Assembly: GCA_918244965.1 (NCBI GenBank)
Contig: CAKJYC010000056.1
Span: 1 to 39,209 of the forward strand
Direction of reading: 5' to 3'
DNA: 39,209 bases
DNA from: Clostridiales bacterium
Lineage (GTDB): Bacteria > Bacillota > Clostridia > Christensenellales > CAG-138
Positions 1-8,646 of the stretch are shown one piece after another. Positions within the stretch are counted from its first letter, which is position 1, and every line of letters begins with the position of its first letter. The notes beneath the pieces are model-generated. The model searched no databases. It had not been told where the DNA came from and was given only the letters and a program-made list of their open reading frames with translations. Position numbers and translations under genes: made by a program.

Positions 1-426
1 CCGGACGCTTCGCGTCCAGCGTTCTGTCCCTTGACTCCGCTCCCGCTCCCTACATACCACGCTCCTTTTGTCAATGTGAAGTTATGGCTTCATCCCTTTT
101 TTACTACCCGAAATCGTAACTTCACTTTGGCATTCTAACTCCCAGTCAATACTATTCTAAAACAATATCTATCCAATAAAAAGGACTTGTGCATGAAAAA
201 TCTGAAAACATATTTTGCACGAGCAATCGGCTGTTATGTTGACGGATTCAATATTGTGTAAACTACTCCCACCATTTTGGCACCATGGAGTGGTTTCGGA
301 AAAGAAATCAGAAAGGAGGTGGCGCTTATCGGCACAAAAACGTATCGCACTGCTAGCAGGAAGGGAACGGAACACAATCGCTTCAGCCGTAAGACGGCAA
401 ATCACAAAACAATAGGAGGTATACAA
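1..426. other. Intergenic region upstream of parM
   Basis: No convincing gene is seen. Positions 3-17 form a perfect GGACGC/GCGTCC hairpin with a 3-nt loop. Arms at 76-84 (GTGAAGTTA) and 117-125 (TAACTTCAC) form a 9-bp inverted repeat with a 32-nt spacer, which could be a centromere-like or operator site for the downstream partition pair. A 66-codon frame at 215-415 and an upstream extension of parM are open, but neither has a better ribosome site than the AGGAGG that serves the GTG at 427. Confidence 0.4.
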
Positions 427-1350
427 GTGAAGCGCACAAAGGACAACACCATCATCATCGGGATCGACCACGGCTACGGCAACATGAAAACCGCCAACCG
501 CTGCTTTCCCACCGGAATCCTTGCATACGATTCCGAACCGTTGTTTACCAGGAATCTTTTGGTTTTTGAGAACAAGTATTATCTGATCGGCGAGGGTCAC
601 AAGGAGTTTCTCGGCAATAAAGTCTTGGATCAGGATTATTACATCCTGACGCTTGCCGCCATCGCAGAAGAGCTTTCCACGGAGAGGGTCACGGAAGCGG
701 ATGTGTTTATTGCGGCCGGTCTGCCACTGACATGGACATCCGGCGGTAAGGATGCGTTCGTAGCCTATCTTACAAAGAATCCGGAAGTCGAGTTCACCTA
801 TAACGGCAAGCGCTATCATATTCGGATTGTCGGTGCGGCGGTCTACCCGCAAGGGTATGCCGCGGTTGCACCTGCGATTTCCAAGATGAACGGCATCAAT
901 CTGATCTGCGACATCGGCAATGGGACTATGAATCTGCTGTATATCGTCAACGGTCAGCCGCAGGCAGGGAAGATGTTCACCGAAAAGTACGGAACTTATC
1001 AATGCACGCTTATGGTGCGGGAGCAGTATCTCCAGAAGACGCAGCGGGAAATCCCGGACGCGATCATCGAGCAGATGATCCGTACCGGAGACGCGGACAT
1101 CGATGCATCGGATCTGAAATTGATCAAGTCAATCGTTAGGGCGTACACGGACGGGATTTTCCGAAGACTGCGGGAACACGGATACGATGAGAATACCATG
1201 CGGCTGATCGTGACCGGAGGCGGCGGGTGTCTGATCGAGCATTTTGCGACGATTACCAAAGCAATGCGAAAAGCGGGGCGGATCGTCCGGCAAGGCGATA
1301 TCTGCGCCGCAGCCAAGGGTTATGAGCTGATGGCGGAAGCGGCAAAGTGA
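427..1350 (+). CDS. parM: ParM/StbA-like actin-type plasmid segregation ATPase
   Basis: Actin-like protein of 307 residues expected to form filaments that push apart copies of a plasmid or excised element. The start is taken as GTG 427, because AGGAGG ends six bases upstream; an ATG at 277 gives an unlikely longer form. Sequence signs are the actin-fold phosphate-1 loop near residues 11-20 (GIDHGYGNMK), a second phosphate-type loop ICDIGNGTMN in mid-protein and the late glycine-rich adenosine motif VTGGGG. Length fits the ParM/Alp family of Firmicutes plasmids and ICEs. The stop is one base from the start of the ParR-like gene, indicating translational coupling. Family assignment is firm; the exact filament class cannot be told from sequence. 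Confidence 0.85.
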   Translation: MKRTKDNTIIIGIDHGYGNMKTANRCFPTGILAYDSEPLFTRNLLVFENKYYLIGEGHKEFLGNKVLDQDYYILTLAAIAEELSTERVTEADVFIAAGLPLTWTSGGKDAFVAYLTKNPEVEFTYNGKRYHIRIVGAAVYPQGYAAVAPAISKMNGINLICDIGNGTMNLLYIVNGQPQAGKMFTEKYGTYQCTLMVREQYLQKTQREIPDAIIEQMIRTGDADIDASDLKLIKSIVRAYTDGIFRRLREHGYDENTMRLIVTGGGGCLIEHFATITKAMRKAGRIVRQGDICAAAKGYELMAEAAK

Positions 1351-1351
1351 C

Positions 1352-1678
1352 ATGAAAGAATATCGTATCAATATCCGTTTCAATCCGGAGAATGAAAAGG
1401 ACCGGATGATCGTTGCATATTTGAATGGGTTGCGCGAGACACAAAACGTCTCGCGCAATTCGTTTATTATCCAAGCGATCTATGAAAAGATCGTGGAGGG
1501 CGATCGGGACGTCGCGCTGGTCGAACAGATCCGAGCCGTGCTTAAAGAAGAGCTCTCGAAGGTCAGCTTCGCTGCAGCGTCGGATGAGCCGGAAACAGAC
1601 TTTTCCCTTGAGGTCACAGAGGAGGACTTGGAGAAAAGCAAGGGACTATTGCGCTCCGGACTGGAGGCGTTCGGATGA
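1352..1678 (+). CDS. ParR-like partition adaptor
   Basis: A 108-aa protein with a beta-strand-like N-terminus (MKEYRINIRFNP) followed by helices with an N-S-F-I-I-Q-A-I segment, as in ribbon-helix-helix DNA-binding adaptors, and an acidic C-terminal tail (residues 75-108). It begins one base after the parM stop. In ParM systems the downstream small gene is the centromere-binding ParR, which links the filament to DNA; position and size make this the likely role, though direct sequence similarity is weak by eye. A plain copy-control RHH repressor is the alternative. Confidence 0.6.
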   Translation: MKEYRINIRFNPENEKDRMIVAYLNGLRETQNVSRNSFIIQAIYEKIVEGDRDVALVEQIRAVLKEELSKVSFAAASDEPETDFSLEVTEEDLEKSKGLLRSGLEAFG

Positions 1679-1888
1679 TGCCAAATCGGACGATTTTCGG
1701 TGCCGTTTCCGAAGGCGCGATCCGAACGCGGTGCCGAAACGGTGCCATGCAAAATGTGCGCCAAAGTTTCCGTTTACAATACATTTGGAATGGTATGCAA
1801 AGGTACAATCGGCAGATAAATGCGACCTGCGGCGATGGGTATTCGGGTCCCGTTGTCGCAGACTCTTTTTTCTGTCGCAGAGGTTAGC

Positions 1889-1993
1889 AAGCAGGGCATT
1901 TGTCCGGACAAATGCCGAAAGACGGCGCGCGGTATGCATAGCTTATCGCCGTCTTTCCTGCTTTAAGGGGACACCCCCTAACCCCCGGAACGC
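1889..1993. other. Candidate origin of transfer (oriT) with nested inverted repeats
   Basis: The gene-free stretch 1679-2011 is highly structured. It contains a 22-bp perfect palindrome at 1895-1916, an 11-bp stem (1917-1927 with 1947-1957, GAAAGACGGCG/CGCCGTCTTTC), an outer AAGCAGG/CCTGCTT pair (1889-1895 with 1957-1963) and then GGGGACACCCCC followed by TAACCCCC at about 1967-1986. Structured repeats followed by a C-rich nick-like sequence directly upstream of a mobC-relaxase pair is the usual place for an oriT. The nick position is not assigned. Earlier in the gap, at 1700-1745, short direct and inverted copies of GGTGCCG occur, which could be partition sites. A 70-codon frame at 1675-1887 was not accepted as a gene. 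Confidence 0.5.
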
Positions 1994-2011
1994 GCTTTGC
2001 GCAAATCAAAT

Positions 2012-2380
2012 ATGAAAGGAATGATGCTTATCGAAAACAAGAAACCAAGAACCCGGATCGAGGTTCGACTGACAGAGAAACAAAAGGAACAAATCGACCG
2101 CGCCGCGAAAAAGTGCGGCATAACTGCAAGTGAATATCTGCGACAGCGGGCGTTGGACAGCGAGCCGAAAGCGGTGCTGCCCGACGCTTTCTTTGTATGC
2201 TGTGAAAAGCTGGATCGGCTGACGCGAGTGCCGTATGCAAAGGATGTCAACGAAGCTGCGCTTGCCGTGCTAACGGACATGAAAAACATTCTGACCGGCA
2301 AGGCGACCGTACCTGCCGAGAAGGAAGAACCGGCACAGCCGGAACCGAAGCCCAAGCGCAAGCTGTTCGGAAGGAGGTGA
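2012..2380 (+). CDS. mobC: MobC-like relaxosome accessory protein
   Basis: A 122-aa basic protein with the pattern RTRIEVRLTEKQKEQIDRAA followed by CGITASEYLRQRAL, the ribbon-helix-helix arrangement of MobC/MbeC-type proteins that bind oriT and help the relaxase open it. The C-terminus is proline/lysine rich. The start is uncertain: ATG 2012 lacks a good ribosome site, while AAAGGA at 2015-2020 is very close to ATG 2021/2024; the protein core begins after these. It ends seven bases before the relaxase start, with the relaxase ribosome site overlapping its last codons, so the two are co-translated. Confidence 0.8.
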   Translation: MKGMMLIENKKPRTRIEVRLTEKQKEQIDRAAKKCGITASEYLRQRALDSEPKAVLPDAFFVCCEKLDRLTRVPYAKDVNEAALAVLTDMKNILTGKATVPAEKEEPAQPEPKPKRKLFGRR

Positions 2381-2384
2381 GATA

Positions 2385-3899
2385 ATGGCAACCACGGGAT
2401 TCTGGCCCGTCAGGGGCAAGCTCAAGAAAGTTCTCGATTATGCGGACAATCCGGACAAGACGACGGCGAAGGAATATCTCGACGAAGATCTTTATCAGGC
2501 GCTCCGATATACGGAGAACGATAACAAGACCGATGAAAAGAAATACGTTTCCGGCGTGAATTGTTCCGCGGCATTTGCCTACGAAGAGATGATGGCGGTC
2601 AAACAAAAATACGGCGAGCGCGGCAAGGTTGTTGCCTATCACGGGTATCAGTCGTTCAAAACGGACGAGCTGACACAGGAGCAGTGTCATGCGATTGGGA
2701 TCGAAACGGCGAAACGGATGTGGGGTAAGGACTACCAGGTCCTTGTCACCACGCACTTGAATACGGACAATCTGCATAACCATTTTGTGGTGAATTCCAT
2801 TTCCTTCAGGGATGGAAAGAAGTTCCGGAATCAGATATCCCAGCGTTACGATCTGCGGGAGATCTCGGACGCGATATGTAAGGAACACGGGCTGTCAGTT
2901 TTGCAGAACGCAAAGTTTTACGGCGGTCCGTCCAAAGGCGCGCATTGGCGGGAACAGCGTGGACAGCCGACGCACCGGCAGCAGTTGAAACAGGACGTGG
3001 AGTACTGTCTCAAGTACAGTATGAACTGGGAGCAATTCTATCAGCAGATGCAGGCAAAGGGCTATACCATAGACCCGATCCGCATGTCTGTGAAAGCCGA
3101 TGGCTGGCAGAGAGCCATTCGCTTGGATCGGCTCGGCTATACAGACGAAGCGATCTATGAGCGCTGGGATCAGAACGAGGCTGATCCGGAGTTTCGGTAC
3201 AAGTATCAGAACCACAAGCCGCACATCAGCGACAGCGCCGTCTTAATTACGACCATCGTGGAGATGAAGCAGTACAAGCGGGCACGGACGCCGCTGAAAG
3301 AGTTATATCGGCAAATGGACTACGAGCAGGCGCACCCGCCGAAAGAACCGCGCTCGGAAATCGACAAGTATCTGGACGGATTGGTGTACGAGATGAACCA
3401 CACAAAAGATACCGTTACGATTCTCGTCGATGCGATTTTTGCGATCCTGATCGCTCTGATCGAGCTTGCAAGCCATTACGCCAAAGAAGTGATCCTGTCC
3501 GCCGATCTGCGGCACGAGTTGAAGAACTACGCGCAGTTCTGTTCCGATCAACGGTTTCTGAAAGAAAACAAGCTGCACACGCCCGACGATCTGGGCAGGG
3601 ACATCGTTCAAGCGGAAGCGGAGATCACCGCATTGGAAACCAAACGCGGCAAGGTGCGCAATCAGATCCGGCACGAGACCGATCCGACCGTGCTTTCAGA
3701 AAACAGAGAACAGCGCGCGGCAATCACCGCCGAGATCACGACGCTGCGCAACCGTGTCAAGCGTGTCAAGCGTATCCGCAAGAACGCGCCGCGGCTCCTC
3801 GGACTATTGAAAATGGAGCTGCAGCGTGAATATGAGCGTAAACATCCGGTGAAGGAACAGCAGAAGCAGAAGGCGCGTTCGCATGAACAGGAAAGATAA
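2385..3899 (+). CDS. MOBP-type relaxase/mobilization nuclease
   Basis: A 504-aa relaxase that would nick the element at oriT and pilot the strand during conjugation. The N-terminal 200 residues carry the family signature: a tyrosine near residue 19 (LDYADNPDKT) and the metal-binding histidines H124, H131 and H133 in THLNTDNLHNHFVVNS. A hydrophobic patch near residues 345-365 and a coiled-coil basic C-terminus (from about residue 400) follow, ending in KQQKQKARSHEQER. Start ATG 2385 has AAGGAGG seven bases upstream. It is followed by a strong terminator. No VirD4-type coupling protein is present, so transfer would need a helper. Family call is firm; the precise MOBP subclade is not determined. 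Confidence 0.88.
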   Translation: MATTGFWPVRGKLKKVLDYADNPDKTTAKEYLDEDLYQALRYTENDNKTDEKKYVSGVNCSAAFAYEEMMAVKQKYGERGKVVAYHGYQSFKTDELTQEQCHAIGIETAKRMWGKDYQVLVTTHLNTDNLHNHFVVNSISFRDGKKFRNQISQRYDLREISDAICKEHGLSVLQNAKFYGGPSKGAHWREQRGQPTHRQQLKQDVEYCLKYSMNWEQFYQQMQAKGYTIDPIRMSVKADGWQRAIRLDRLGYTDEAIYERWDQNEADPEFRYKYQNHKPHISDSAVLITTIVEMKQYKRARTPLKELYRQMDYEQAHPPKEPRSEIDKYLDGLVYEMNHTKDTVTILVDAIFAILIALIELASHYAKEVILSADLRHELKNYAQFCSDQRFLKENKLHTPDDLGRDIVQAEAEITALETKRGKVRNQIRHETDPTVLSENREQRAAITAEITTLRNRVKRVKRIRKNAPRLLGLLKMELQREYERKHPVKEQQKQKARSHEQER

Positions 3900-3925
3900 T
3901 CGAATACAAGCAGGCAATTCGTTCG

Positions 3926-3948
3926 GCAGGGCATTCGCCCTGCTTTTT
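3926..3948 (+). terminator. Rho-independent terminator after relaxase gene
   Basis: GCAGGGC (3926-3932), loop ATTC, GCCCTGC (3937-3943), followed by TTTTTCTTTT. An outer 8-bp stem GCAGGCAA/TTGCCTGC (3910-3917 with 3952-3959) encloses it. Confidence 0.85.
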
Positions 3949-4013
3949 CTTTTGCCTGCGTATCGCACCGCTTCGGCGGGAACGGAGCGAATATGAAAGA
4001 AAGGAGTGATGCT

Positions 4014-4229
4014 ATGAAAAAGAAACAGGACGTCCCATGGGAACAGTCTTCGGAAAAGACCGGTTTATATGGGAAGAAACGCAAGAAAGACCAAACTTCG
4101 TGTCCGGTGGACGGAATTCCCGATTATGTCTTTGAATCGCTTGCCCGTTGTGCTTTGCCTATCATTCAGGCGTATTATGAAACCGAAGAAGGCAGAAAAG
4201 CATACGAGGAATGGAAAGCAAAGCGATAA
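4014..4229 (+). CDS. Small conserved mobile-element protein, function unknown
   Basis: A 71-aa protein starting at ATG 4014, eight bases after AAAGGAG (an in-frame ATG at 3993 lies upstream of that site and is not favoured). The N-terminal half is lysine-rich; the C-terminal part (FESLARCALPIIQAYYETEEG then KAYEEWKAKR) is a helix-rich motif that I have seen in small genes downstream of relaxases in clostridial integrative elements. No catalytic motif is seen and no function is assigned. Confidence 0.65.
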   Translation: MKKKQDVPWEQSSEKTGLYGKKRKKDQTSCPVDGIPDYVFESLARCALPIIQAYYETEEGRKAYEEWKAKR

Positions 4230-4339
4230 TTGACAGGAGATATAGCTTTATATTTTTGTTTTTGAACAGGGGCTTACAAAGCATATTCGCCTTGGTAAGA
4301 GCCCTTGCATATTCATCGCATAATGCAGATGTATTACAA

Positions 4340-4383
4340 AGAGCCTGCCTCTCTTTCGAGAAAGCAGGCTCTGCGCATTTTTC
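4340..4383. terminator. Bidirectional terminator between the mobilization module and the minus-strand unit
   Basis: AGAGCCTGC (4340-4348) pairs with GCAGGCTCT (4364-4372), nine perfect base pairs, followed on the plus strand by GCGCATTTTT. It lies between the plus-strand gene ending at 4229 and the minus-strand gene ending at 4386, so it can end both transcripts. Confidence 0.7.
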
Positions 4384-4385
4384 TA

Positions 4386-4568
4386 CTATGCGTCTGGCTC
4401 TTCGCTTTTTGTCATTTCAAACTGCATGACGTCTATCTTCACTTCAGTCTTGCATTTTGGACAGTATAGGGGAAACTGCATAAGAACGGTGTCCTCATAT
4501 ACTTTTGTCCGAGTCTTTCCACCGCAGTTCGAGCAGCGTATCCAGCGGGAATTGATTAATTTTTCCAT
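4386..4568 (-). CDS. Cysteine-rich KTR domain protein
   Basis: A 60-aa zinc-ribbon-like protein: WIRCSNCGGKTRTKVYEDT then FPLYCPKCKTEVKIDV, two CxxC knuckles with the KTR triplet that names the Cys_rich_KTR family, common as a tiny accessory gene on clostridial conjugative elements. Function is unknown; nucleic acid binding is plausible. The ATG at 4568 has GAGGAG just upstream, lying in the end of the preceding surface-protein gene, eight bases away, so it is probably the last cistron of the minus-strand unit, just before the terminator. Confidence 0.85.
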   Translation of the reverse strand: MEKLINSRWIRCSNCGGKTRTKVYEDTVLMQFPLYCPKCKTEVKIDVMQFEMTKSEEPDA

Positions 4569-4575
4569 GTTCTCC

Positions 4576-6480
4576 TCATTTCATCTTCAGAATGCGTGCG
4601 AAGCGAGCAATTAAGATGACTGCAATTAAAATGATGATGATTGCGATCGCAACAAGCAGCGAGATCCACCATTGAGAAAGGGTTTGCTGCTCTTCCACCT
4701 TTTGCTTCTCACGTTCTTTTTCTTCATCTGTGATTTTGACGGGTTCTGTGATCGTCATTTTAACTGATTGGTATTCGGTTTGTTTCTCGCCATTAACATC
4801 CTCGTATGTTATTTCGATATTGCCGTATGTCTCGCCGTATTTCTGTGAGCCGGACAGCGTGGTGACGAATACGGTCATCACCTTGTCCGCGCTCTCCTGT
4901 GGGGCAAGGTTGCCTAAAAACGCCGAGGAGGAGATCAGACCATCACAATTCAGCGAGCAGCGAACGTTGAAGATCTGCGAAAACCCGGTGTTGTAAACGC
5001 AGACCGGCAGCGTAAAGCTCTCGCCGCTTGTGATCGATTCCGGCAGACGCACCTCGTCATAGCCAAGCGATGCCTTCTGTACAACAGTCAGCGGATAATC
5101 CACGCCGTTTTCATAGGAACCGCTGTCGGCAGCGTCCTTGTAGGAGCAACTGAACCGGAAGGAATGCTTGCCCTCCATAGCGCTCGGCAGCGCGCGAAGA
5201 TCGAAGGTCACGGTCGTCGATTCGCCTTTTTTGAGACTTTCGATCGTCTGATGATCCTGAATCCCCGTGTACCGGATCGAATCATCCTCCGAAATGTACT
5301 GTACCACGACATTCTTCGCGTCGCGCGTGCCGGAGTTTTTTACGGTCAGCGTAACCGTAAACCCGTCGCCGCCGTTGACCACGTCACTGTATTCGCAATC
5401 GACGATCTCGATCTTCGGCTGCGTAACGTTGATCGTGTACTTGCCTTCCTCGGTGTATGCGCCGCCGTATTTATCCTCATAGGTGATCTGAACAGTCATG
5501 ATCGCCGCGCCTTCCGTTGCGCCCGGCGCAATCGCGAGATCAAAGTCCGCGTCAAGCTCGCCTTTAATCGGAAGCGCATCAAAGAACTTTGCATTCAGAT
5601 CGCCGCTCAGAGTGATCGTGTCCGATTCCGGGATCAGCGATACGCGGATGTTCTTTGCGTCGTAGTTTCCGACATTGCTCATGGAGACGGAAACGGACGC
5701 TCTTTCGCCGCCGGATACTTCGGTCGGCGTGATCATGCAGTTCTGGATCAGAATGACCGGTTTTCGGACCGCTGTCGGCCCACCGCCGCCACCGCCGGAG
5801 GACGGTGTTTTGCCGCCTGTGATCTGAACCTGCATGGTGAAGGTCTGCTCGGTCGGATCGCCCTGCGGCGTCTTGTACGTTACGTGGAGCATGACGGTAT
5901 AGGTGCCGTTGTAAAAGGTGCTCTTCAAAGGCGCATCGAACTTGACCAGATATGCATTCACCTTTCCGGTATTGTTCTGTCCCTGCGTGACGTCGTATGT
6001 CTGCTCGTGCACATCAAACTGCAGATTGGTCGGCGCAAACGGTCCATCGGAAGGGAACTCCGGAACGACACGGATCGTATTGCCCTGCGTTTTGCCGAGC
6101 AGCGGCATAATGAACTGCACCGAACCGTCCGTTTGTACCGGCATATATCCTCCCGCATAGCTCTTGTCCATGCCGGGATACTTCCAGTATGTGTCGATTT
6201 TCAGAGGATCGGTCGATTCGCCGGTCGGTTCCGGTGTCTCCTGCGCTGCTGTCGGCTGCGTTGTCGGCGAGGCAGTCGGTTTCTCACTCGGTGATGCTGT
6301 AGGCTGCTCCGTGGGCGGTGCAGTCGGAGGCATCGTTGGCGGTGCAGTCGGTTCTTCGCTCGGCGAAGAAGAGGGCTCCGTCAAAGCGGTCGGTTCCGGT
6401 TCGTCACCTTCCGCGATTGCCAGCACCGGCGTCAGTGCCAGTATCAGTGCCAGAATCCATGCAAATGCTCTCTGTTTCAT
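4576..6480 (-). CDS. Membrane-anchored CARDB-like surface protein
   Basis: A 634-aa exported protein. Residues 1-23 are a signal peptide ending ALTPVLAIA; residues 24-92 are a Pro/Thr/Ser-rich stalk of repeated PTxxP units; then comes a beta-rich domain, a polyglycine linker near residue 235 and about three repeats of the pattern 'SGxxxxVxVxxxNxGxxDAKNVxV', typical of CARDB/NEW3-type adhesion-like modules. The C-terminus is a single transmembrane helix (about residues 604-628) with a short basic tail. This topology places the domains outside the cell, anchored by the C-terminal helix. It sits directly downstream of an ABC ATPase (22-base gap). Similar proteins are encoded with ABC-2 exporters; the partner substrate is unknown. 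Confidence 0.75.
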   Translation of the reverse strand: MKQRAFAWILALILALTPVLAIAEGDEPEPTALTEPSSSPSEEPTAPPTMPPTAPPTEQPTASPSEKPTASPTTQPTAAQETPEPTGESTDPLKIDTYWKYPGMDKSYAGGYMPVQTDGSVQFIMPLLGKTQGNTIRVVPEFPSDGPFAPTNLQFDVHEQTYDVTQGQNNTGKVNAYLVKFDAPLKSTFYNGTYTVMLHVTYKTPQGDPTEQTFTMQVQITGGKTPSSGGGGGGPTAVRKPVILIQNCMITPTEVSGGERASVSVSMSNVGNYDAKNIRVSLIPESDTITLSGDLNAKFFDALPIKGELDADFDLAIAPGATEGAAIMTVQITYEDKYGGAYTEEGKYTINVTQPKIEIVDCEYSDVVNGGDGFTVTLTVKNSGTRDAKNVVVQYISEDDSIRYTGIQDHQTIESLKKGESTTVTFDLRALPSAMEGKHSFRFSCSYKDAADSGSYENGVDYPLTVVQKASLGYDEVRLPESITSGESFTLPVCVYNTGFSQIFNVRCSLNCDGLISSSAFLGNLAPQESADKVMTVFVTTLSGSQKYGETYGNIEITYEDVNGEKQTEYQSVKMTITEPVKITDEEKEREKQKVEEQQTLSQWWISLLVAIAIIIILIAVILIARFARILKMK

Positions 6481-6502
6481 ACCGTTATCCTCAATTTCTG
6501 TG

Positions 6503-7141
6503 TTATAGCATCGTCATAACGCCTGCGTCCATTTCGCAGACGGTGTCACACAGCGCTTCAATGTCTGCGATGTTGTGGCTTGCAAGCAGAATCGTTCGAC
6601 CGTCGGTGGCAAGCGATTTGAACAGCTCTCGCATTTCGGCGACGCCGTTCTTGTCGAGACCGTTCATCGGCTCGTCAAGGATCATCAGGGACGGATCCTC
6701 CATGATCGCCTGTGCGATGCCGAGGCGCTGCCGCATGCCCAAGCTGTACTTGCCGACGGGTTTAGAGCTCATCGGGTCGAGCCCCACGCGGCGGATCGTG
6801 TCGGCGATCTGCTTCAGATTGATTTTGCGCTTGAGCGACGCAAGGATCTCGAGGTTCTTGAGTCCCGAAAGCTGCGGCAGAAAGCCCGGCGTTTCGATGA
6901 TCAGCCCGATGTCCTCAGGGAAATCGACATCCTTGCCGATCTGCTTGCCGTTCACGAGCACCTTGCCGCTTGTCGGTTGCAGAAAGCCGCAGATGCACTT
7001 GAACATAACGGTCTTGCCGCTTCCGTTGTTGCCGACGACGCCGTGGATCTTCCCCGCCTCGAAATTGCGATTGATACCTTTCAAAATCGTGTCTTGTCCG
7101 AACACCTTTACAAGATCGTGAATTTCAATGGCATTTTCCAT
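6503..7141 (-). CDS. ABC transporter ATP-binding protein
   Basis: A 212-aa ATPase starting at ATG 7141, preceded by AAAGGG at nine bases (an in-frame ATG nine codons upstream is less likely because it overlaps the preceding cistron). Walker A is GNNGSGKT, the Q-loop region IGLIIETPGFLPQLSG, signature YSLGMRQRLG (a modified LSGGQ), Walker B SLMILDEP with the catalytic Glu, D-loop MNGLD and H-loop LLASHN. It would power the ABC-2 permease encoded at 8,647-10,383. The family resembles bacitracin/lantibiotic-type self-protection and export ATPases (BcrA/CcmA). It is a little shorter than the usual 230-300 residues, lacking a C-terminal extension. Confidence 0.9.
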   Translation of the reverse strand: MENAIEIHDLVKVFGQDTILKGINRNFEAGKIHGVVGNNGSGKTVMFKCICGFLQPTSGKVLVNGKQIGKDVDFPEDIGLIIETPGFLPQLSGLKNLEILASLKRKINLKQIADTIRRVGLDPMSSKPVGKYSLGMRQRLGIAQAIMEDPSLMILDEPMNGLDKNGVAEMRELFKSLATDGRTILLASHNIADIEALCDTVCEMDAGVMTML

Positions 7142-7154
7142 GTATGAATCCCTT

Positions 7155-8624
7155 TCAATATCCGACATTACGATCGATGATACTGCCGTCTATCGCATTA
7201 ATTGTTAAAAAAGACTGGTTTTCATACCAAGAACGGCTCATCAGGTCGTCAACATCTTCGTCGGTGCAGTATCCTAAGAAGTCCCAAACTGGAAGTAAAT
7301 AGTAGTCTTTTGAATCTGGTTTTCTCATGCGCATATAGGAAAGACGTATATTAGTTATATGCATCGTTTCGGGGTAGCCTGTATCCAAGTATACATTCAT
7401 AAAAATATGCTTTTGAAAGATTTTCATTATGTCATCAAATGATAATAGGGAAACATTTGCATTATCCATAGATACAATCTCACAAGGATACTGCCACAAT
7501 AGTTGTGTCACAATTCCTTCTTGTACAACGGCGAAGAGTGTTTCTTGGGGCGGATTCCAATTGTAATCCGGTTCCGCTTTTGCTTCCTTACGACCAGAAT
7601 CTGATCCATAATATGTTGTATAAGGATAACAAGGAATACCCGCATAAATCGGTACTAGAGAAACACGGTAGATTCCGTCATCAACTCCTTGCTGTGAATG
7701 CCACTTTAATCTACGATCTTCGTCTGCACAGAAAAGGCCAATTGCTTTTGTCTCTGTAATTCCAAGTTCACTAGCAAAAGACTCTGCAACATTCATAGCA
7801 GAAAGTTCTTGATCATTACGCGGATCACGTGTTCCAGTACTTGAATAGATATCAATTGCTTGATTACACTTTCGATATGATATAACGGTAACACCATTTG
7901 CATCCTGATATTGCCGTGCAACAACATAATTACTATTCATCAATTCAACACTACGCTTTGAAGGATCAAAAGTTGCTTCCAACAATTCCGCAGTTTCAGG
8001 AAAGGCTGATAGTTGAATTGATAGATCTTGCAATTCATTCAAAAGTGCACTGCTGATTATTTCATATGGGACATCGTCGCCGTATGGCTTTTTTTCTAAT
8101 GCATCAATGTAGTTTTTGCAATACTTAATTCTACTTTCTATTAGCATCTTCTGCTCGTTGGTTGGTTGATAATATGGCTCATCTCCTAACATGAAATGAA
8201 ACATTCTAGTCCTTTTTTCTCCGTTTGGAATTGAGATATTAACAGTATACACTGGTACATCTGATACGTTTGGGATGCTGATTATTGCATCTAGTACCAC
8301 AGTCAATTTGTCTCCGATAGCTTTTCCATCGAAGGAATCATTTATATATTCCGGAGCATGAAGGACGCTTCGAAGTGTTCCGATCAAACTGTCTGAAACA
8401 GGCGCAGGGGATGAATCGTTCATATCTTTAGGCGCAACAAATGTTGGATTTGATTCAGTGGTAGCAGAGGTTGGTTCCGTTTGATATACTGGTACCGGTG
8501 TTGTTTGCTCAATTAGAGACTGTAGTTGCCCTTCCGATTTGTTGATAACAATATCATTGTCTGGTGTAGGGAGACATGCGCATAGTAAAGATAACGTTAA
8601 GATGAGCCAGAGTAGTTTCTTCAT
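7155..8624 (-). CDS. Secreted lipoprotein, function unknown
   Basis: A 489-aa protein beginning at ATG 8624, eight bases after AAAGGAG. MKKLLWLILTLSLLCACLPT is a lipoprotein signal with lipobox LLCAC, so the mature protein is anchored at Cys. A Thr/Pro/Ser-rich linker spans roughly residues 40-75. The rest is soluble and ends with a segment DYYLLPVWDFLGY, which resembles the end of its paralogue encoded at 10,396-11,763 (AIPIWVINYEADASF). The two lipoproteins flank the permease gene, suggesting paralogous substrate-binding or accessory subunits. Reminiscent of the DUF6034-type lipoproteins of clostridial ABC operons, but that name is a guess. Confidence 0.75.
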   Translation of the reverse strand: MKKLLWLILTLSLLCACLPTPDNDIVINKSEGQLQSLIEQTTPVPVYQTEPTSATTESNPTFVAPKDMNDSSPAPVSDSLIGTLRSVLHAPEYINDSFDGKAIGDKLTVVLDAIISIPNVSDVPVYTVNISIPNGEKRTRMFHFMLGDEPYYQPTNEQKMLIESRIKYCKNYIDALEKKPYGDDVPYEIISSALLNELQDLSIQLSAFPETAELLEATFDPSKRSVELMNSNYVVARQYQDANGVTVISYRKCNQAIDIYSSTGTRDPRNDQELSAMNVAESFASELGITETKAIGLFCADEDRRLKWHSQQGVDDGIYRVSLVPIYAGIPCYPYTTYYGSDSGRKEAKAEPDYNWNPPQETLFAVVQEGIVTQLLWQYPCEIVSMDNANVSLLSFDDIMKIFQKHIFMNVYLDTGYPETMHITNIRLSYMRMRKPDSKDYYLLPVWDFLGYCTDEDVDDLMSRSWYENQSFLTINAIDGSIIDRNVGY

Positions 8625-8646
8625 AATAGATCTCCTTTTCACTTTC

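Noticed and set aside
169..1002. 277-codon minus-strand frame
   Set aside because: Lies opposite parM, without ribosome site or family similarity.
1675..1887. 70-codon frame overlapping the parR-like stop
   Set aside because: The composition is unlike its neighbours, it covers repeat-rich intergenic DNA, and no family is recognised.
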